Shown in pieces: positions 27,433 through 36,856 of a stretch of 64,000 nucleotides of DNA. How positions within the stretch are numbered: position 1 is the first letter of the stretch; each line of letters starts with the position of its first letter. Source of the DNA: Enterobacter sp. Cy-643 (lineage in GTDB: Bacteria; Pseudomonadota; Gammaproteobacteria; Enterobacterales; Enterobacteriaceae). The notes beneath the pieces were generated by a model that was not told the DNA's origin, did no database searches, and saw only the letters and a list, made by a program, of their open reading frames with translations. The DNA is taken from contig NZ_VWWV01000002.1 in assembly GCF_011752815.1 (NCBI RefSeq), positions 310,001-374,000 on the forward strand, read 5' to 3'. Made by a program: the position numbers and the translations under genes.

Positions 27433-28488
27433 ATGAAAAAGACAGCTATCGCGATTGCAGTGGCACTGGCTGGCTTCGCTACCGTAGCGCAGGCCGCACC
27501 GAAAGATAACACCTGGTATGCAGGTGGTAAACTGGGCTGGTCTCAGTTCCACGATACCGGCTGGTATAACAAGGACCTGCAAAACAACGGTAACACCCAC
27601 GAAAGCCAGCTGGGCGCTGGTGCCTTCGGTGGTTATCAGGTTAACCCGTACGTTGGTTTTGAAATGGGTTACGACTGGCTTGGCCGTATGCCTTACAAAG
27701 GCAGCGTAACTAGCGGTGCCTTCAAAGCTCAGGGCGTACAGCTGACCACCAAACTGGGTTACCCAATCACTGACGACCTGGACATCTACACCCGTCTGGG
27801 CGGCATGGTATGGCGTGCAGACTCTACAAACACCATCGCTGGTAAAAACCACGACACCGGTGTTTCCCCAGTATTCGCTGGTGGTGTTGAGTGGGCAGTT
27901 ACCCGTGACATCGCTACCCGTCTGGAATACCAGTGGGTTAACAACATCGGTGATGCACAGACCGTTGGCGTTCGTCCAGACAACGGCATGCTGAGCGTAG
28001 GTGTTTCCTACCGCTTTGGCCAGCAGGAAGAAGCTGCACCAGTTGTAGCTCCTGCTCCGGCTCCAGCACCAGAAGTACAGACCAAACACTTCACTCTGAA
28101 GTCTGACGTTCTGTTCAACTTCAACAAAGCAACGCTGAAACCAGAAGGTCAGCAGGCACTGGATCAGCTGTACACCCAGCTGAGCAACCTGGATCCTAAA
28201 GATGGTTCCGTTGTTGTTCTGGGCTACACCGACCGTATCGGTTCCGAGCAGTACAACGTTAAACTGTCTGAAAAACGTGCGCAGAGCGTTGTTGATTACC
28301 TGATCTCTAAAGGTATCCCAGCGAACAAAATCTCTCCACGTGGCATGGGCAAAGCTAACCCAGTTACTGGCAACACCTGTGACAACGTAGCGCCTAAAGC
28401 TAAACTGATCGACTGCCTGGCTCCAGATCGTCGCGTTGAGATCGAAGTTAAAGGTATCAAAGAAGTTGTAACTCAGCCTGCGGCATAA
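27433..28488 (+). CDS. ompA: Outer-membrane porin OmpA
   Basis: A major outer-membrane protein that links the outer membrane to peptidoglycan. The 351-residue precursor has signal peptide [21 protein letters not shown], an eight-strand beta barrel beginning [15 protein letters not shown] (about 22-195), an Ala-Pro hinge (APAPAPAPE) and a C-terminal OmpA-like domain with the peptidoglycan-binding [16 protein letters not shown] motif and a cysteine pair. The ATG after GAGGCG is the start; eight further codons open upstream belong to the leader. Codon use is strongly biased towards preferred codons, as expected for an abundant protein. External loops differ from E. coli. Confidence 0.98.
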   Translation: MKKTAIAIAVALAGFATVAQAAPKDNTWYAGGKLGWSQFHDTGWYNKDLQNNGNTHESQLGAGAFGGYQVNPYVGFEMGYDWLGRMPYKGSVTSGAFKAQGVQLTTKLGYPITDDLDIYTRLGGMVWRADSTNTIAGKNHDTGVSPVFAGGVEWAVTRDIATRLEYQWVNNIGDAQTVGVRPDNGMLSVGVSYRFGQQEEAAPVVAPAPAPAPEVQTKHFTLKSDVLFNFNKATLKPEGQQALDQLYTQLSNLDPKDGSVVVLGYTDRIGSEQYNVKLSEKRAQSVVDYLISKGIPANKISPRGMGKANPVTGNTCDNVAPKAKLIDCLAPDRRVEIEVKGIKEVVTQPAA

Positions 28489-28505
28489 GTTACCCTTTCT
28501 TGAAC

Positions 28506-28533
28506 AAAAACCCCGCCATGGCGGGGTTTTTTA
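28506..28533 (+). terminator. Terminator of ompA
   Basis: AAAAACCCCGCC and its complement form a GC-rich stem followed by TTTTTT, 18 bases after the stop. Confidence 0.9.
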
Positions 28534-28579
28534 TTGTCCTGGACTTCACGATGGCGAAGTCGTACACGCTTTCAGCGCA

Positions 28580-29032
28580 TCATTTTTTACCGAGCATGGC
28601 CTGCAGATCCTGCTTAAGCGTCGACATCTTGCTTTCCACCTTCTCTTTGCGTTCCGCATCTTCAATCAGTTGGACAACCGTTTCCGAAAGCGTAATGCCG
28701 CGGCGCTGCGCAAGCCCGGCCAGACGCTGCCAGACAAGATACTCCAGGTCGATGGACTTCTTGCGAGTATGCTGATGCTCAGCGTTAAAATGCCTTTTAC
28801 GCCGTGCACGAATCGTCTGCTTCATGCGGTTATGCAGCGCCGGGTTCATATGCTGATCAATCCAGCTCTGAACCAGAACCGGCACATTCTCCAGCGTCAG
28901 GAGCTGCTCTACCGCCTCTTGGGCTGCACTGGCCTCAATGTATCGCGTGATTAATTCTCCTTCGCGATGCTTCTTAACCAGATACTTCCACTTCCAGCCG
29001 CTCTCGAGATTTTCCAACTGTTGATATTTCAT
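28580..29032 (-). CDS. matP: Macrodomain Ter protein MatP
   Basis: MatP binds matS sites in the chromosome terminus and condenses the Ter macrodomain, interacting with ZapB. The 150-residue protein matches E. coli in length, with the N-terminal [20 protein letters not shown] region, a ribbon-helix-helix domain (about 85-135, [20 protein letters not shown]) and the C-terminal coiled-coil. It converges with ompA and is divergent from lonH, as in E. coli. Presence of matP fits a chromosomal location near Ter in the E. coli map. Confidence 0.96.
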   Translation of the reverse strand: MKYQQLENLESGWKWKYLVKKHREGELITRYIEASAAQEAVEQLLTLENVPVLVQSWIDQHMNPALHNRMKQTIRARRKRHFNAEHQHTRKKSIDLEYLVWQRLAGLAQRRGITLSETVVQLIEDAERKEKVESKMSTLKQDLQAMLGKK

Positions 29033-29166
29033 TGTGATCTCAGTGTGACCGCGTAACTTAGTTCAGAATAACAGTTTTTCCGCCATTCGCTGAACTGAAA
29101 ATCAACGCTGTGAGGGGGATAAAACTGTGTTACTGCTTTATCCGTGTGCTACCCGAGCGATTCTTG

Positions 29167-29172
29167 TATAAT
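29167..29172 (+). promoter_or_regulatory. Candidate -10 element of lonH
   Basis: TATAAT lies 37 bases before the proposed TTG start of lonH; no good -35 is seen at 17 bases. If real, transcription begins downstream of the longer frame's start at 29110, supporting the short start. Confidence 0.4.
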
Positions 29173-29208
29173 CGCGCCTTTGACATCTCATTAAAAAATA
29201 TAGCGACT

Positions 29209-30963
29209 TTGACGACTAATCGACTTGACTGGCGTGCCCTGGTGCCTGATACCGAAAGCTATCAGGAAATTTTTGCACAGCCTTATGATACCGACTCTGC
29301 CCCACTTTCTGCGGTTCAACCTCGTTTAGTTTACGGGATTGAACAACTCAACCTTTCCGTTTCTTCCGTCGACCTGATGCTGGTAAAAGCCCCGGAAGAG
29401 CAAGAGTATCTGAATCTCATCGCCGCAGCCGTTGAAGCATCCCGTGATGAAATCGATGGGATCGTAGGCGGACATTATCTCATTGAAGGCGGTCGGGTTA
29501 CGCTGCGTCCGGCAGAGCACTCTGACGATAACTTTGCGTCCAGCGGAGAAGTCATTGCCGTTGACTGGGTTGAACCGGAGCAACTGTTCGGCTGCGTGCG
29601 GCAGTTTGCGGGCGAGGTGTCGCTGGAGCCAGGCCTGATTCATCGCGTGAACGGTGGCGTCCTGGTGCTGTCGATGCGTAGCGTCCTTGCCCAGCCGCTG
29701 CTGTGGTTGCGTCTGAAACAAATCATGACCCAGGGACGTTTCGACTGGATTTCACCTGACGAAACTCGCCCTCTGCCGGTAAAAATTCCGTCTTTAGCGC
29801 TGGATTTCAAACTGCTCCTGGTTGGCGAGCGCGACTCGCTGGCCGATTTCCAGGAAATGGAGATGGATCTGGCTTCAGCCGCTATCTACAGTGAATTTGA
29901 AGACAATCTGCAAATTGCTTCTGCCGATGAAATGGCGCTTTGGTGTCAGTGGATCTATGCCATTGCCGCTGACAAGTCCTTGCCAGCACCCGCAGCCGAT
30001 GCCTGGCAGCCGCTGATCCGTGAGGCTGTCCGCTACACGGGCGATCAGGAAATGTTGCCGCTCTGTCCTTCCTGGATTTCACGCCAGCTGCGTGAAGTCG
30101 CACCGTTTACTGAAGAAGGCAGCTTTAACGCCGAACAGCTCCAACAAATGCTCGAACAGCGCGAATGGCGCGAAGGTTTCCTGGCCGAGCGCATGCAGGA
30201 TGAAATCCTGATGGAGCAAATCCTGATTGAAACCGAAGGCGAAATGATCGGTCAAATTAACGCGCTGTCGGTCATTGAATTCCCGGGGCATCCGCGGGCG
30301 TTTGGTGAACCTTCCCGTATTAGCTGCGTGGTTCACGTTGGCGACGGGGAGTTTACGGACGTAGAGCGCAAGGCAGAACTTGGCGGCAACATTCACGCCA
30401 AAGGGATGATGATCATGCAGGCATTTCTGATGTCAGAGCTGCAGCTTGATCAGCAAATCCCGTTTTCGGCGTCCCTGACCTTCGAGCAATCCTATAGCGA
30501 GGTTGACGGCGACAGCGCCTCCATGGCAGAGCTTTGCGCCCTGATAAGTGCCCTGGCGAACGTCCCTATTTATCAGCACATCGCGATCACCGGCTCTGTG
30601 GATCAGTTCGGTCGCGTACAGCCCGTTGGCGGGCTGAATGAAAAAGTGGAAGGCTTCTTCCGCATTTGTCAGCAGCGTGAGTTTAGCGGCGCCCAGGGAG
30701 TGATTATTCCTCTGGCGAACGTGCGTCATCTGTCGCTGCATAAAGATGTACTGGAGGCCGTCGAGCAAAATAAATTCTCGATTTGGGCAATTGACGACGT
30801 GGCTGATGCCCTGCCGTTATTGACCAATCTCCCGTGGGATGGCGAAGGGCAAAACACCCTGATGCGTGCGGTGCAGGAGCGTATTGCTCAGGCTTCGGCG
30901 CCGGATGTTCGCCAGCGCTTTCCGTGGCCGCTACGCTGGCTCAACTGGTTCAACCACAACTGA
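29209..30963 (+). CDS. lonH: Lon-related protease LonH (YcbZ)
   Basis: A Lon-family protein with a degenerate N-terminal ATPase-like part and a C-terminal Lon protease domain. The catalytic Ser is in VDGDSASMAELCALIS and the Lys in VGGLNEKVEGFF; both parts of the Ser-Lys dyad are kept. The TTG start gives 584 residues (L/MTTNRLDWRALVPDTESYQ), close to E. coli's 586. An in-frame start at 29110 would add 33 residues with no family counterpart and reads through a TATAAT box. No strong ribosome site is visible before the TTG. The role is not well defined. fabA follows after 68 bases. Confidence 0.88.
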   Translation: MTTNRLDWRALVPDTESYQEIFAQPYDTDSAPLSAVQPRLVYGIEQLNLSVSSVDLMLVKAPEEQEYLNLIAAAVEASRDEIDGIVGGHYLIEGGRVTLRPAEHSDDNFASSGEVIAVDWVEPEQLFGCVRQFAGEVSLEPGLIHRVNGGVLVLSMRSVLAQPLLWLRLKQIMTQGRFDWISPDETRPLPVKIPSLALDFKLLLVGERDSLADFQEMEMDLASAAIYSEFEDNLQIASADEMALWCQWIYAIAADKSLPAPAADAWQPLIREAVRYTGDQEMLPLCPSWISRQLREVAPFTEEGSFNAEQLQQMLEQREWREGFLAERMQDEILMEQILIETEGEMIGQINALSVIEFPGHPRAFGEPSRISCVVHVGDGEFTDVERKAELGGNIHAKGMMIMQAFLMSELQLDQQIPFSASLTFEQSYSEVDGDSASMAELCALISALANVPIYQHIAITGSVDQFGRVQPVGGLNEKVEGFFRICQQREFSGAQGVIIPLANVRHLSLHKDVLEAVEQNKFSIWAIDDVADALPLLTNLPWDGEGQNTLMRAVQERIAQASAPDVRQRFPWPLRWLNWFNHN

Positions 30964-31031
30964 TCGGACTTGTTGAGCGTACACGTGTTAGCTAACCTGC
31001 GTGCTTCATTATAAAAAGGCTTACTGTAGAC

Positions 31032-31550
31032 ATGGTAGATAAACGCGAATCCTATACGAAAGAAGATCTTCTTGCCTCAGGGCGTGGCGAACTGTTTGGG
31101 GCTGAAGGCCCGCAGTTACCCGCACCTTCCATGCTGATGATGGACCGCGTAGTCAAGATGACCGAGGACGGCGGTAACTTTGATAAAGGTTACGTGGAAG
31201 CCGAGCTGGATATTAACCCTGACCTGTGGTTCTTTGGTTGCCATTTTATTGGCGACCCGGTGATGCCTGGTTGTCTGGGGCTTGACGCCATGTGGCAGCT
31301 GGTTGGTTTCTACCTCGGCTGGCTCGGTGGCGAAGGCAAAGGCCGCGCGCTGGGCGTGGGCGAAGTGAAATTTACCGGTCAGGTTCTCCCTACCGCGAAG
31401 AAAGTGACCTACCGTATTCACTTCAAACGCGTTGTGAATCGCCGCCTGATCATGGGCCTGGCTGACGGTGAAGTACTGGTTGATGGCCGTGTGATCTACA
31501 CCGCAACCGACCTGAAAGTGGGTCTTTTCAAAGACACTTCTGCTTTCTAA
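31032..31550 (+). CDS. fabA: 3-hydroxydecanoyl-ACP dehydratase/isomerase
   Basis: Introduces the cis double bond in unsaturated fatty acid synthesis by dehydrating 3-hydroxydecanoyl-ACP and isomerising the product. The 172-residue protein equals E. coli. The active-site His lies in [20 protein letters not shown], which also contains the conserved Asp in the GLDAMWQL helix. A hot-dog fold is expected. The gene follows lonH as in E. coli and ends with its own terminator. Confidence 0.98.
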   Translation: MVDKRESYTKEDLLASGRGELFGAEGPQLPAPSMLMMDRVVKMTEDGGNFDKGYVEAELDINPDLWFFGCHFIGDPVMPGCLGLDAMWQLVGFYLGWLGGEGKGRALGVGEVKFTGQVLPTAKKVTYRIHFKRVVNRRLIMGLADGEVLVDGRVIYTATDLKVGLFKDTSAF

Positions 31551-31575
31551 TACCGCTCTATCTGGCTTCACCCCG

Positions 31576-31606
31576 AAAGCACTCATTGTTCACAATGGGT
31601 GCTTTT
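31576..31606 (+). terminator. Terminator of fabA
   Basis: Stem AAAGCACTCATTG with complementary CAATGGGTGCTTT (G-T pairs allowed), TTCA loop, then a T-run. Confidence 0.85.
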
Positions 31607-31781
31607 TTGTTTCTGCCGTCCGCCGGAGTGACGCTTCTTGCCGTGGTTTTTATGGCGTTAATTGCTTAAACAACGTTCGAAATCACAAATCGTGAAGATA
31701 AAAAACGCCCCCTCTTGTCTGAAAAACGTTATGGGTTATGTTGATTTTTAGTTTCTCAAATGTAACTAGAGGTTAACAATA

Positions 31782-32870
31782 ATGTCGAATAAGTTACGTA
31801 TATCTTGCCTTGCTTCTGCCATGCTGCTCTCTACCTCCGCATTTTCTGCCGTGCCTCAGGGCTATCCGGCGGATTATCAAAAAATCATCGATGCCGCGAC
31901 CAAAGAAGGCAAAGTAGTACTCTACTCCACCACCGATACCAAAACCGCAGCCCCGCTTATTCAAGGCTTTGAGGCCGCATATCCGGGCATCAAAGTGGAA
32001 TATAACGACATGAACAGCACCGAGCTGTACAACCGTTATATCAGCGAGCAGGCCGCCGGCGGTACCAGCGGGGACGTGGTCTGGAGCTCCTCTATGGATA
32101 CGGCATTGAAGCTCGCCACCGACTATGCTCAGGAATACAAATCCCCGGAACAGGGGCAACTGCCGAAATGGGCCGTCTGGAAAGACAAAGCCTACGGCAC
32201 CACCTATGAGCCGGTCATTTTTATCTACAACAAACGCCTGATCCCGGCCAGCGAAGTGCCTGACAGCCACGCAGCCCTGGCCAAACTCATCGCCAGCCAG
32301 CCCGAGAAATTCAGCAAAAAAGTCACCACCTATGACATCGAGAAATCCGGCCTCGGCTTTATGCTCTCGGTGCAGGACTACAAAGCCGATCCAAACTACT
32401 TCAAAACGCTCGCCGATGTAGCCAAAGGCGGCCTTTCGGTCCAGTCCTCAACCGGTACCATGATGGAGCGAGTCTCCTCGGGCGAAAACCTGATTGGCTT
32501 CAACATTCTCGGCTCCTACGCCGAAGCTCGCGCCAAAACGGACACTTCCCTCGGCATTGCTTATCCGAAGGACTACACCCTGGTGCTGTCACGCGTCTCC
32601 TTTATCAGCAATGAAGCGAAAAACAGCAATGCGGCTAAGCTATGGATCGACTACGTGCTGTCTGAGAAAGGACAGAACATCTTAGCTAATCAAGCGGATA
32701 TTCCTTCCATACGCAATGATATCGACGGTGACAACGACATCGACGGCATGACCAAAAAACTCGGCAACGCCCTGAAGCCGATCCCGGTGGATGAAACCCT
32801 GCTGGAATACCTGCAGCAGAAAAAACGTCTGGACTACATCAAGCAGTGGCGCGAAGCCGCCGCGAAATAA
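31782..32870 (+). CDS. Periplasmic binding protein of an Fe3+/AfuA-type ABC importer
   Basis: A 362-residue binding protein with signal peptide ending near SAFSA-VPQG. The mature part starts DYQKIIDAATKEGKVVLYST, the hallmark of the FbpA/AfuA family (SBP family 1/6), and includes DVVWSSSMD and GAAKLWIDYVLSEKGQ-like C-terminal segments. This family contains ferric iron binders and also AfuA, which binds hexose phosphates. I cannot tell which applies, since the iron-coordinating tyrosine pair of classical FbpA is not clear by eye. AGAGG precedes the ATG. The gene starts a three-gene operon inserted between fabA and rmf, which are neighbours in E. coli. Confidence 0.82.
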   Translation: MSNKLRISCLASAMLLSTSAFSAVPQGYPADYQKIIDAATKEGKVVLYSTTDTKTAAPLIQGFEAAYPGIKVEYNDMNSTELYNRYISEQAAGGTSGDVVWSSSMDTALKLATDYAQEYKSPEQGQLPKWAVWKDKAYGTTYEPVIFIYNKRLIPASEVPDSHAALAKLIASQPEKFSKKVTTYDIEKSGLGFMLSVQDYKADPNYFKTLADVAKGGLSVQSSTGTMMERVSSGENLIGFNILGSYAEARAKTDTSLGIAYPKDYTLVLSRVSFISNEAKNSNAAKLWIDYVLSEKGQNILANQADIPSIRNDIDGDNDIDGMTKKLGNALKPIPVDETLLEYLQQKKRLDYIKQWREAAAK

Positions 32871-32879
32871 TCCTTTGAT

Positions 32880-32904
32880 GAGGCGCCCCGTCCGGCGGCG
32901 CCTC
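32880..32904 (+). other. Intercistronic hairpin after binding-protein gene
   Basis: GAGGCGCC/GGCGCCTC form a perfect eight-base stem with a nine-base loop and no T-run. Such hairpins often protect the mRNA of binding-protein genes so that they are expressed above the permease. Confidence 0.5.
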
Positions 32905-32958
32905 GCTTAACCCGAACACATTAGGCTATTCAGGCTAACTGACCTGAGGGATCGTTAC

Positions 32959-34728
32959 ATGGATGCATTACGCAGAAAGTGGCAAAGCCTGCCGCGCGGC
33001 ATTGTGGTGCTGATAACTGCGCTGGTTATCTATATTCCGCTGTCGTTTATCGTTATACAGAGTTTTCTCTCGGCCCCGTTCTTCTCCCCGTCGAAGGAGT
33101 GGAGCCTCGAATCTTTTGAATTTATCTTCACCGACTCCGATTTTTACCTGGCGCTGAAGAGCGGCTTTATTCTGGCCTTTGGCCTGGTGGCGATCGCCAT
33201 CCCGCTGGGCGGCATTCTGGCTTTCCTGATGGTGCGTACCGACCTGCCGGGCCGGCGCATCATTGAGCCGCTGATTCTGGTGCCTATTTTTGTGTCGCCG
33301 ATGGTATTGGGATTCGGCTACGTGGTGGCTGCGGGCCCGGTGGGCTTCTTCTCCCTGTGGGCGCAGTCGCTGCTTGGCTTCGTGCCGTGGAATATCTATG
33401 ACATGTCGAGCATCGTGGTTATCGCAGGCCTGACGCATGTTCCCCACGCCTATCTGTACATCTCCTCGGCCCTGCGCAGCGTAGGTTCCGACGTAGAGGA
33501 AGCGGCTCGAACCGCCGGCGCAACGCCGCTTCAGGTCATGACCGCCGTCAGCCTGCCGATGGTACGTCCGGCAATGCTTTATGCCACCGTGTTGCTGTTC
33601 TTCCTCGGGCTGGAAGTTTTCGGTCTGATGCTCGTGCTGGGCGATCCGGAAGGCAACATGGTACTGGCAACGTATCTCTATAAGCTCACCAATAAGCTTG
33701 GAACGCCGTCCTATCATCTGATGGCTGCCGTCGCCGTTGTGCTGATTTGTATCACTATCCCGCTGGTCATGCTGCAGCGTCGACTGATGCGCACGGCCAA
33801 CCGCTTTGTCACCGTCAAAGGCAAAACCTCTCAGGCGCGCGCCTTGCCGCTGGGTAAATGGCGTTGGGTCGCAGGTGCAGTCGTGGCATTCTGGCTGACC
33901 GTCACCATCGGCGTGCCGCTGATTGGCGTGATCCTGCGCTCCTTTATTTCCAACTGGGGCGTGGGCGTTTCACTGTGGGATGAACTGTCGCTCAATACCT
34001 TCCGCACTATCTGGGAACAGCCCAACCTGCTGCGGGCCATCGTCAACTCAATGGCAATCGGGGTCATCGGTGGCGCGCTGGCGGTGGTTTGCTACCTGTT
34101 TATCGGCATCGCCATGCACAGAAAACCAGACAACGTGACCCGCTTCCTGGACTACAGCGTGCTGGTACCTCGTGCCGTGCCTGGCCTGCTGGCCGGTCTG
34201 GCCTTCCTGTGGGTGTTTTTATTCCTGCCGATGTGGCTGGATAACGCGCTGAAGTCCGGCTGGCTTTCCGGGATGCCGTGGTCCCAGTGGCTGCGGGATA
34301 ACCTTATCGTCTGGCTACGCTCGCTGCGCAGCACAATATTCAGCGTCTGGCTGGCCTATACCGTGGTGTGGATGGCCTATGGCCTGCGCCTTATCTCGTC
34401 TACCCTGCTGCAGGTTGGGCCGGAGCTGGAAGAGGCCGCCCGCAGCACCGGGGCAAGCCGTGGGCAAATTACCCGCCACGTCACCATCCCGCTGTCGCGC
34501 TACGGCCTGATTGGCTCCTGGCTGCTGATGTTCCTGATCTTTGAGCGTGAATATTCTACCGGCGTCTACCTGCTTTCTCCCGGTACGGAAACCATCGGTT
34601 CGATGCTGGTTTCCCTGTGGGCCGCGGGCGCCATTGATATTGTGGCCGCACTTTCCTTTATTAATATTCTGTTCGTGGTGTTAGGGCTCGGCATTGCCCT
34701 TCGTTTTGGAGTGAAATTACATGATTGA
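32959..34728 (+). CDS. Permease of an Fe3+/AfuB-type ABC importer (fused two-domain)
   Basis: A 589-residue inner-membrane permease with two tandem BPD_transp_1 domains of about six membrane segments each. Both carry the EAA loop that contacts the ATPase: EEAARTAGATPLQVMTAVSL near residue 180 and EEAARSTGASRGQITRHVTI near 495. This fused arrangement is typical of FbpB/AfuB. It overlaps the ATPase gene by eight bases. The antisense open frames in this gene are composition artefacts. Confidence 0.88.
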   Translation: MDALRRKWQSLPRGIVVLITALVIYIPLSFIVIQSFLSAPFFSPSKEWSLESFEFIFTDSDFYLALKSGFILAFGLVAIAIPLGGILAFLMVRTDLPGRRIIEPLILVPIFVSPMVLGFGYVVAAGPVGFFSLWAQSLLGFVPWNIYDMSSIVVIAGLTHVPHAYLYISSALRSVGSDVEEAARTAGATPLQVMTAVSLPMVRPAMLYATVLLFFLGLEVFGLMLVLGDPEGNMVLATYLYKLTNKLGTPSYHLMAAVAVVLICITIPLVMLQRRLMRTANRFVTVKGKTSQARALPLGKWRWVAGAVVAFWLTVTIGVPLIGVILRSFISNWGVGVSLWDELSLNTFRTIWEQPNLLRAIVNSMAIGVIGGALAVVCYLFIGIAMHRKPDNVTRFLDYSVLVPRAVPGLLAGLAFLWVFLFLPMWLDNALKSGWLSGMPWSQWLRDNLIVWLRSLRSTIFSVWLAYTVVWMAYGLRLISSTLLQVGPELEEAARSTGASRGQITRHVTIPLSRYGLIGSWLLMFLIFEREYSTGVYLLSPGTETIGSMLVSLWAAGAIDIVAALSFINILFVVLGLGIALRFGVKLHD

Positions 34729-35791
34729 GTTATCGGTCGAGAACCTGCACTTAACCTACGGCGACAACCCCGTGCTGAAAGGCGTTTCCATGGAGCTGAA
34801 GCGCGGCGAAGTCGTCTCTCTGCTTGGCCCTTCCGGCAGCGGCAAAACGACGCTACTGCGCGCCGTCGCCGGGCTGGAAAAACCTACCCAGGGCACCATT
34901 GTTATTGGCAAAAGCAACGTGTACGACGGCATGTCCCGCAAAGAGATCCCGGCCGAAGAACGTAATCTTGGGCTGGTCTTTCAATCCTATGCCCTGTGGC
35001 CGCACAAAACCGTCTTTGAAAACGTCGCGTACCCGCTCAAGCTGCGTAAAGTGGCGACGGCGGAAATCAACCAGCGCGTACAGGCCGTTTTGGATCAGTT
35101 GGGGCTTGGGCACCTCGGCCAGCGCCACCCTTATCAGCTATCCGGTGGGCAGCAGCAGCGCGTCGCGATTGGCCGGGCGCTGGTTTATAACCCGCCGGTG
35201 ATTTTGCTTGATGAACCGCTTTCCAACCTGGATGCGAAGCTGCGCGAAGAAGCCCGCGTCTTCCTGAGAGAACTGATTATCAAGCTCGGCCTGTCGGCGT
35301 TAATGGTCACCCACGATCAGAACGAAGCGATGGCCATTTCTGACCGTATTCTGCTGCTGAATAACGGCAAAATCGAGCAACAGGGCACCCCGCAAGAGAT
35401 GTATGGCTCCCCGCAAACGCTGTTCACCGCCGAGTTTATGGGCAGTAATAACCGCCTGAACGGTAAAGTGACTGAAGTCCGTGACGGTAAAGCCCGCATT
35501 GAGGGTAGCGGCTGGGCGCTCTGGGGCAAAGCAGGGGCTGGCGTAGCAGCCGGGCAGGAAGGGACGGCGGTGATCCGCGTTGAGCGCGTACGGATTGCCG
35601 ATTTGCCGGGGGAGAACGGCATGACGCTGCCGCTGTTAACCAGCATGTACCTCGGTGACCGCTGGGAATATCTCTTCCGAACCTCCGGAGATGATTTCGT
35701 GATTCGCGCCTATGGCAATGATATGCGGGATGCTCAGCCACACCATCTCCAGTTGCCTGAACAGCACGTCTGGATTTTCCCTAAACCCTGA
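34721..35791 (+). CDS. ATP-binding protein of an Fe3+/AfuC-type ABC importer
   Basis: A 356-residue ABC ATPase: Walker A LLGPSGSGKTTLL (about 32-44), signature LSGGQQQRVAIGRAL, Walker B VILLDEPLSNLD, His switch VTHDQ, and a C-terminal TOBE_2 domain (about 280-350). This is the FbpC/PotA-like subclass. It completes a binding protein, permease, ATPase set. A terminator follows and separates it from convergent rmf. Confidence 0.9.
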   Translation: MIELSVENLHLTYGDNPVLKGVSMELKRGEVVSLLGPSGSGKTTLLRAVAGLEKPTQGTIVIGKSNVYDGMSRKEIPAEERNLGLVFQSYALWPHKTVFENVAYPLKLRKVATAEINQRVQAVLDQLGLGHLGQRHPYQLSGGQQQRVAIGRALVYNPPVILLDEPLSNLDAKLREEARVFLRELIIKLGLSALMVTHDQNEAMAISDRILLLNNGKIEQQGTPQEMYGSPQTLFTAEFMGSNNRLNGKVTEVRDGKARIEGSGWALWGKAGAGVAAGQEGTAVIRVERVRIADLPGENGMTLPLLTSMYLGDRWEYLFRTSGDDFVIRAYGNDMRDAQPHHLQLPEQHVWIFPKP

Positions 35792-35817
35792 TTGATTTTA
35801 CCCCCGTTCAAAACGGC

Positions 35818-35847
35818 GAAACCTCCGCGATGCGGAGGTTTCTTTTT
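35818..35847 (+). terminator. Terminator between ABC operon and rmf
   Basis: Eleven-base stem GAAACCTCCGC with complement, three-base loop, followed by TTTTT on the plus strand. On the minus strand the T-run is weaker. Confidence 0.82.
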
Positions 35848-35862
35848 CTAAAGAGACAGTGA

Positions 35863-36030
35863 TTACGCAGTAACCGCCCTGTCTTCCATGGCTTCTCGCC
35901 AGCCTCCCATCCAGTAGGACCTCTGATTCAGAGTCTGATATGGACAAATCTCTTTTGAGCGTCCGGCGATACCTGCCTGATAACCACGTTGATGTGCCCG
36001 TTCCAGGCGATCTCGTTTTTGTCTCTTCAT
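35863..36030 (-). CDS. rmf: Ribosome modulation factor
   Basis: Read on the minus strand this 55-codon gene encodes MKRQKRDRLERAHQRGYQAG, continuing through the conserved SKEICPYQTLNQRSYWMGGW and ending DRAVTA. It is the stationary-phase protein that drives dimerisation of 70S ribosomes into inactive 100S particles. Length and sequence match E. coli RMF almost throughout. The open frame of 82 codons in another frame at 35798-36046 is only its shadow. In E. coli rmf is next to fabA; here the ABC importer separates them. The roughly 260 bases upstream hold its promoter region, which I could not resolve. Confidence 0.97.
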   Translation of the reverse strand: MKRQKRDRLERAHQRGYQAGIAGRSKEICPYQTLNQRSYWMGGWREAMEDRAVTA

Positions 36031-36229
36031 GCCTCGTTTCCCTCATTACATTGTCTGGTGGAAAAGAAAACAGTGATTACAAAATGTGCAATCACGGATA
36101 AGCAATAACGCGAAATTCAGTGAGCGTCAATGCGCAAAATTCACGCCAATGTCATATTTCCGCGATATTCTGGTTATCTTTTCGACAAAAACTGAGGCAC
36201 GCTTGCAGCTAACCGGTTCAGCAAAAAAG

Positions 36230-36270
36230 AAAAGCTGCGACCACCCGAAGGTGAAAATCGCAGCTTTTTT
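36230..36270 (-). terminator. Terminator of the pqi operon
   Basis: AAAAGCTGCGA and its complement enclose a 17-base loop containing an inner CACC/GGTG hairpin. On the minus strand it is followed by a T-rich run, about 20 bases past the pqiC stop. Confidence 0.82.
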
Positions 36271-36289
36271 GTACCAATCATTTTACCTA

Positions 36290-36856
36290 TCAATTAAGGC
36301 GTGTGAGCGCCGAAGCAATACTCTTCGCTTCCTGCTGCCAGCCCTGAGCCAGGGTTTTCACCATAGCGTCGTAGCCGTCATCCTGCTGCTTTAATTCGAT
36401 ATGGAATGGGCGCTTAATAATCTCGCCCTGACGCTTCAGGAGCCACTCTCCGCTGACAATAACCTTGCCATCATAACGGCCGTGGAAGCCGGTTACATTG
36501 ACGCTCAACGCATCCTGATCGTGGCCTAGCGGCTGGGAGGCAACCACCCAGCCTGGTAATGCGCTGCTGAGATTACTGACCAGCGCGTTGCGCAACTGCT
36601 GGTCAAGCGGGCTGGCCCAAAGATTACTGGTGGCGATGACATACTGCACATCAGTTGTCTGGTAAACCACCCCAGTGCCCGCGAGGAAATCAGGCACCGT
36701 GACCTGATCGACCCACAGTAAGTGGCTTCCTGGCTGGCTCACGGCCTGCATAGCAGGCTGTGAAGTTTGCGGCAGCTGGTAGTACGTTTTGCCATTGTCG
36801 CTGCCGCTACAGGCGGAAAGCGTTAAGACGGCGGCTAGCGTGAGCCACTTTTTCAT
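36290..36856 (-). CDS. pqiC: Outer-membrane lipoprotein PqiC
   Basis: A 188-residue lipoprotein: signal peptide MKKWLTLAAVLTLSAC with the lipobox LSAC, then the ABC-type transport auxiliary (DUF330) domain. With PqiB it forms a tunnel across the periplasm for lipid transport between the membranes. Its start overlaps the end of pqiB (ATGA). Confidence 0.94.
   Translation of the reverse strand: MKKWLTLAAVLTLSACSGSDNGKTYYQLPQTSQPAMQAVSQPGSHLLWVDQVTVPDFLAGTGVVYQTTDVQYVIATSNLWASPLDQQLRNALVSNLSSALPGWVVASQPLGHDQDALSVNVTGFHGRYDGKVIVSGEWLLKRQGEIIKRPFHIELKQQDDGYDAMVKTLAQGWQQEAKSIASALTRLN

Noticed and set aside
27382..28089. Minus-strand frame opposite ompA
   Set aside because: It is a shadow produced by the strong codon bias of ompA and has no recognisable domain.
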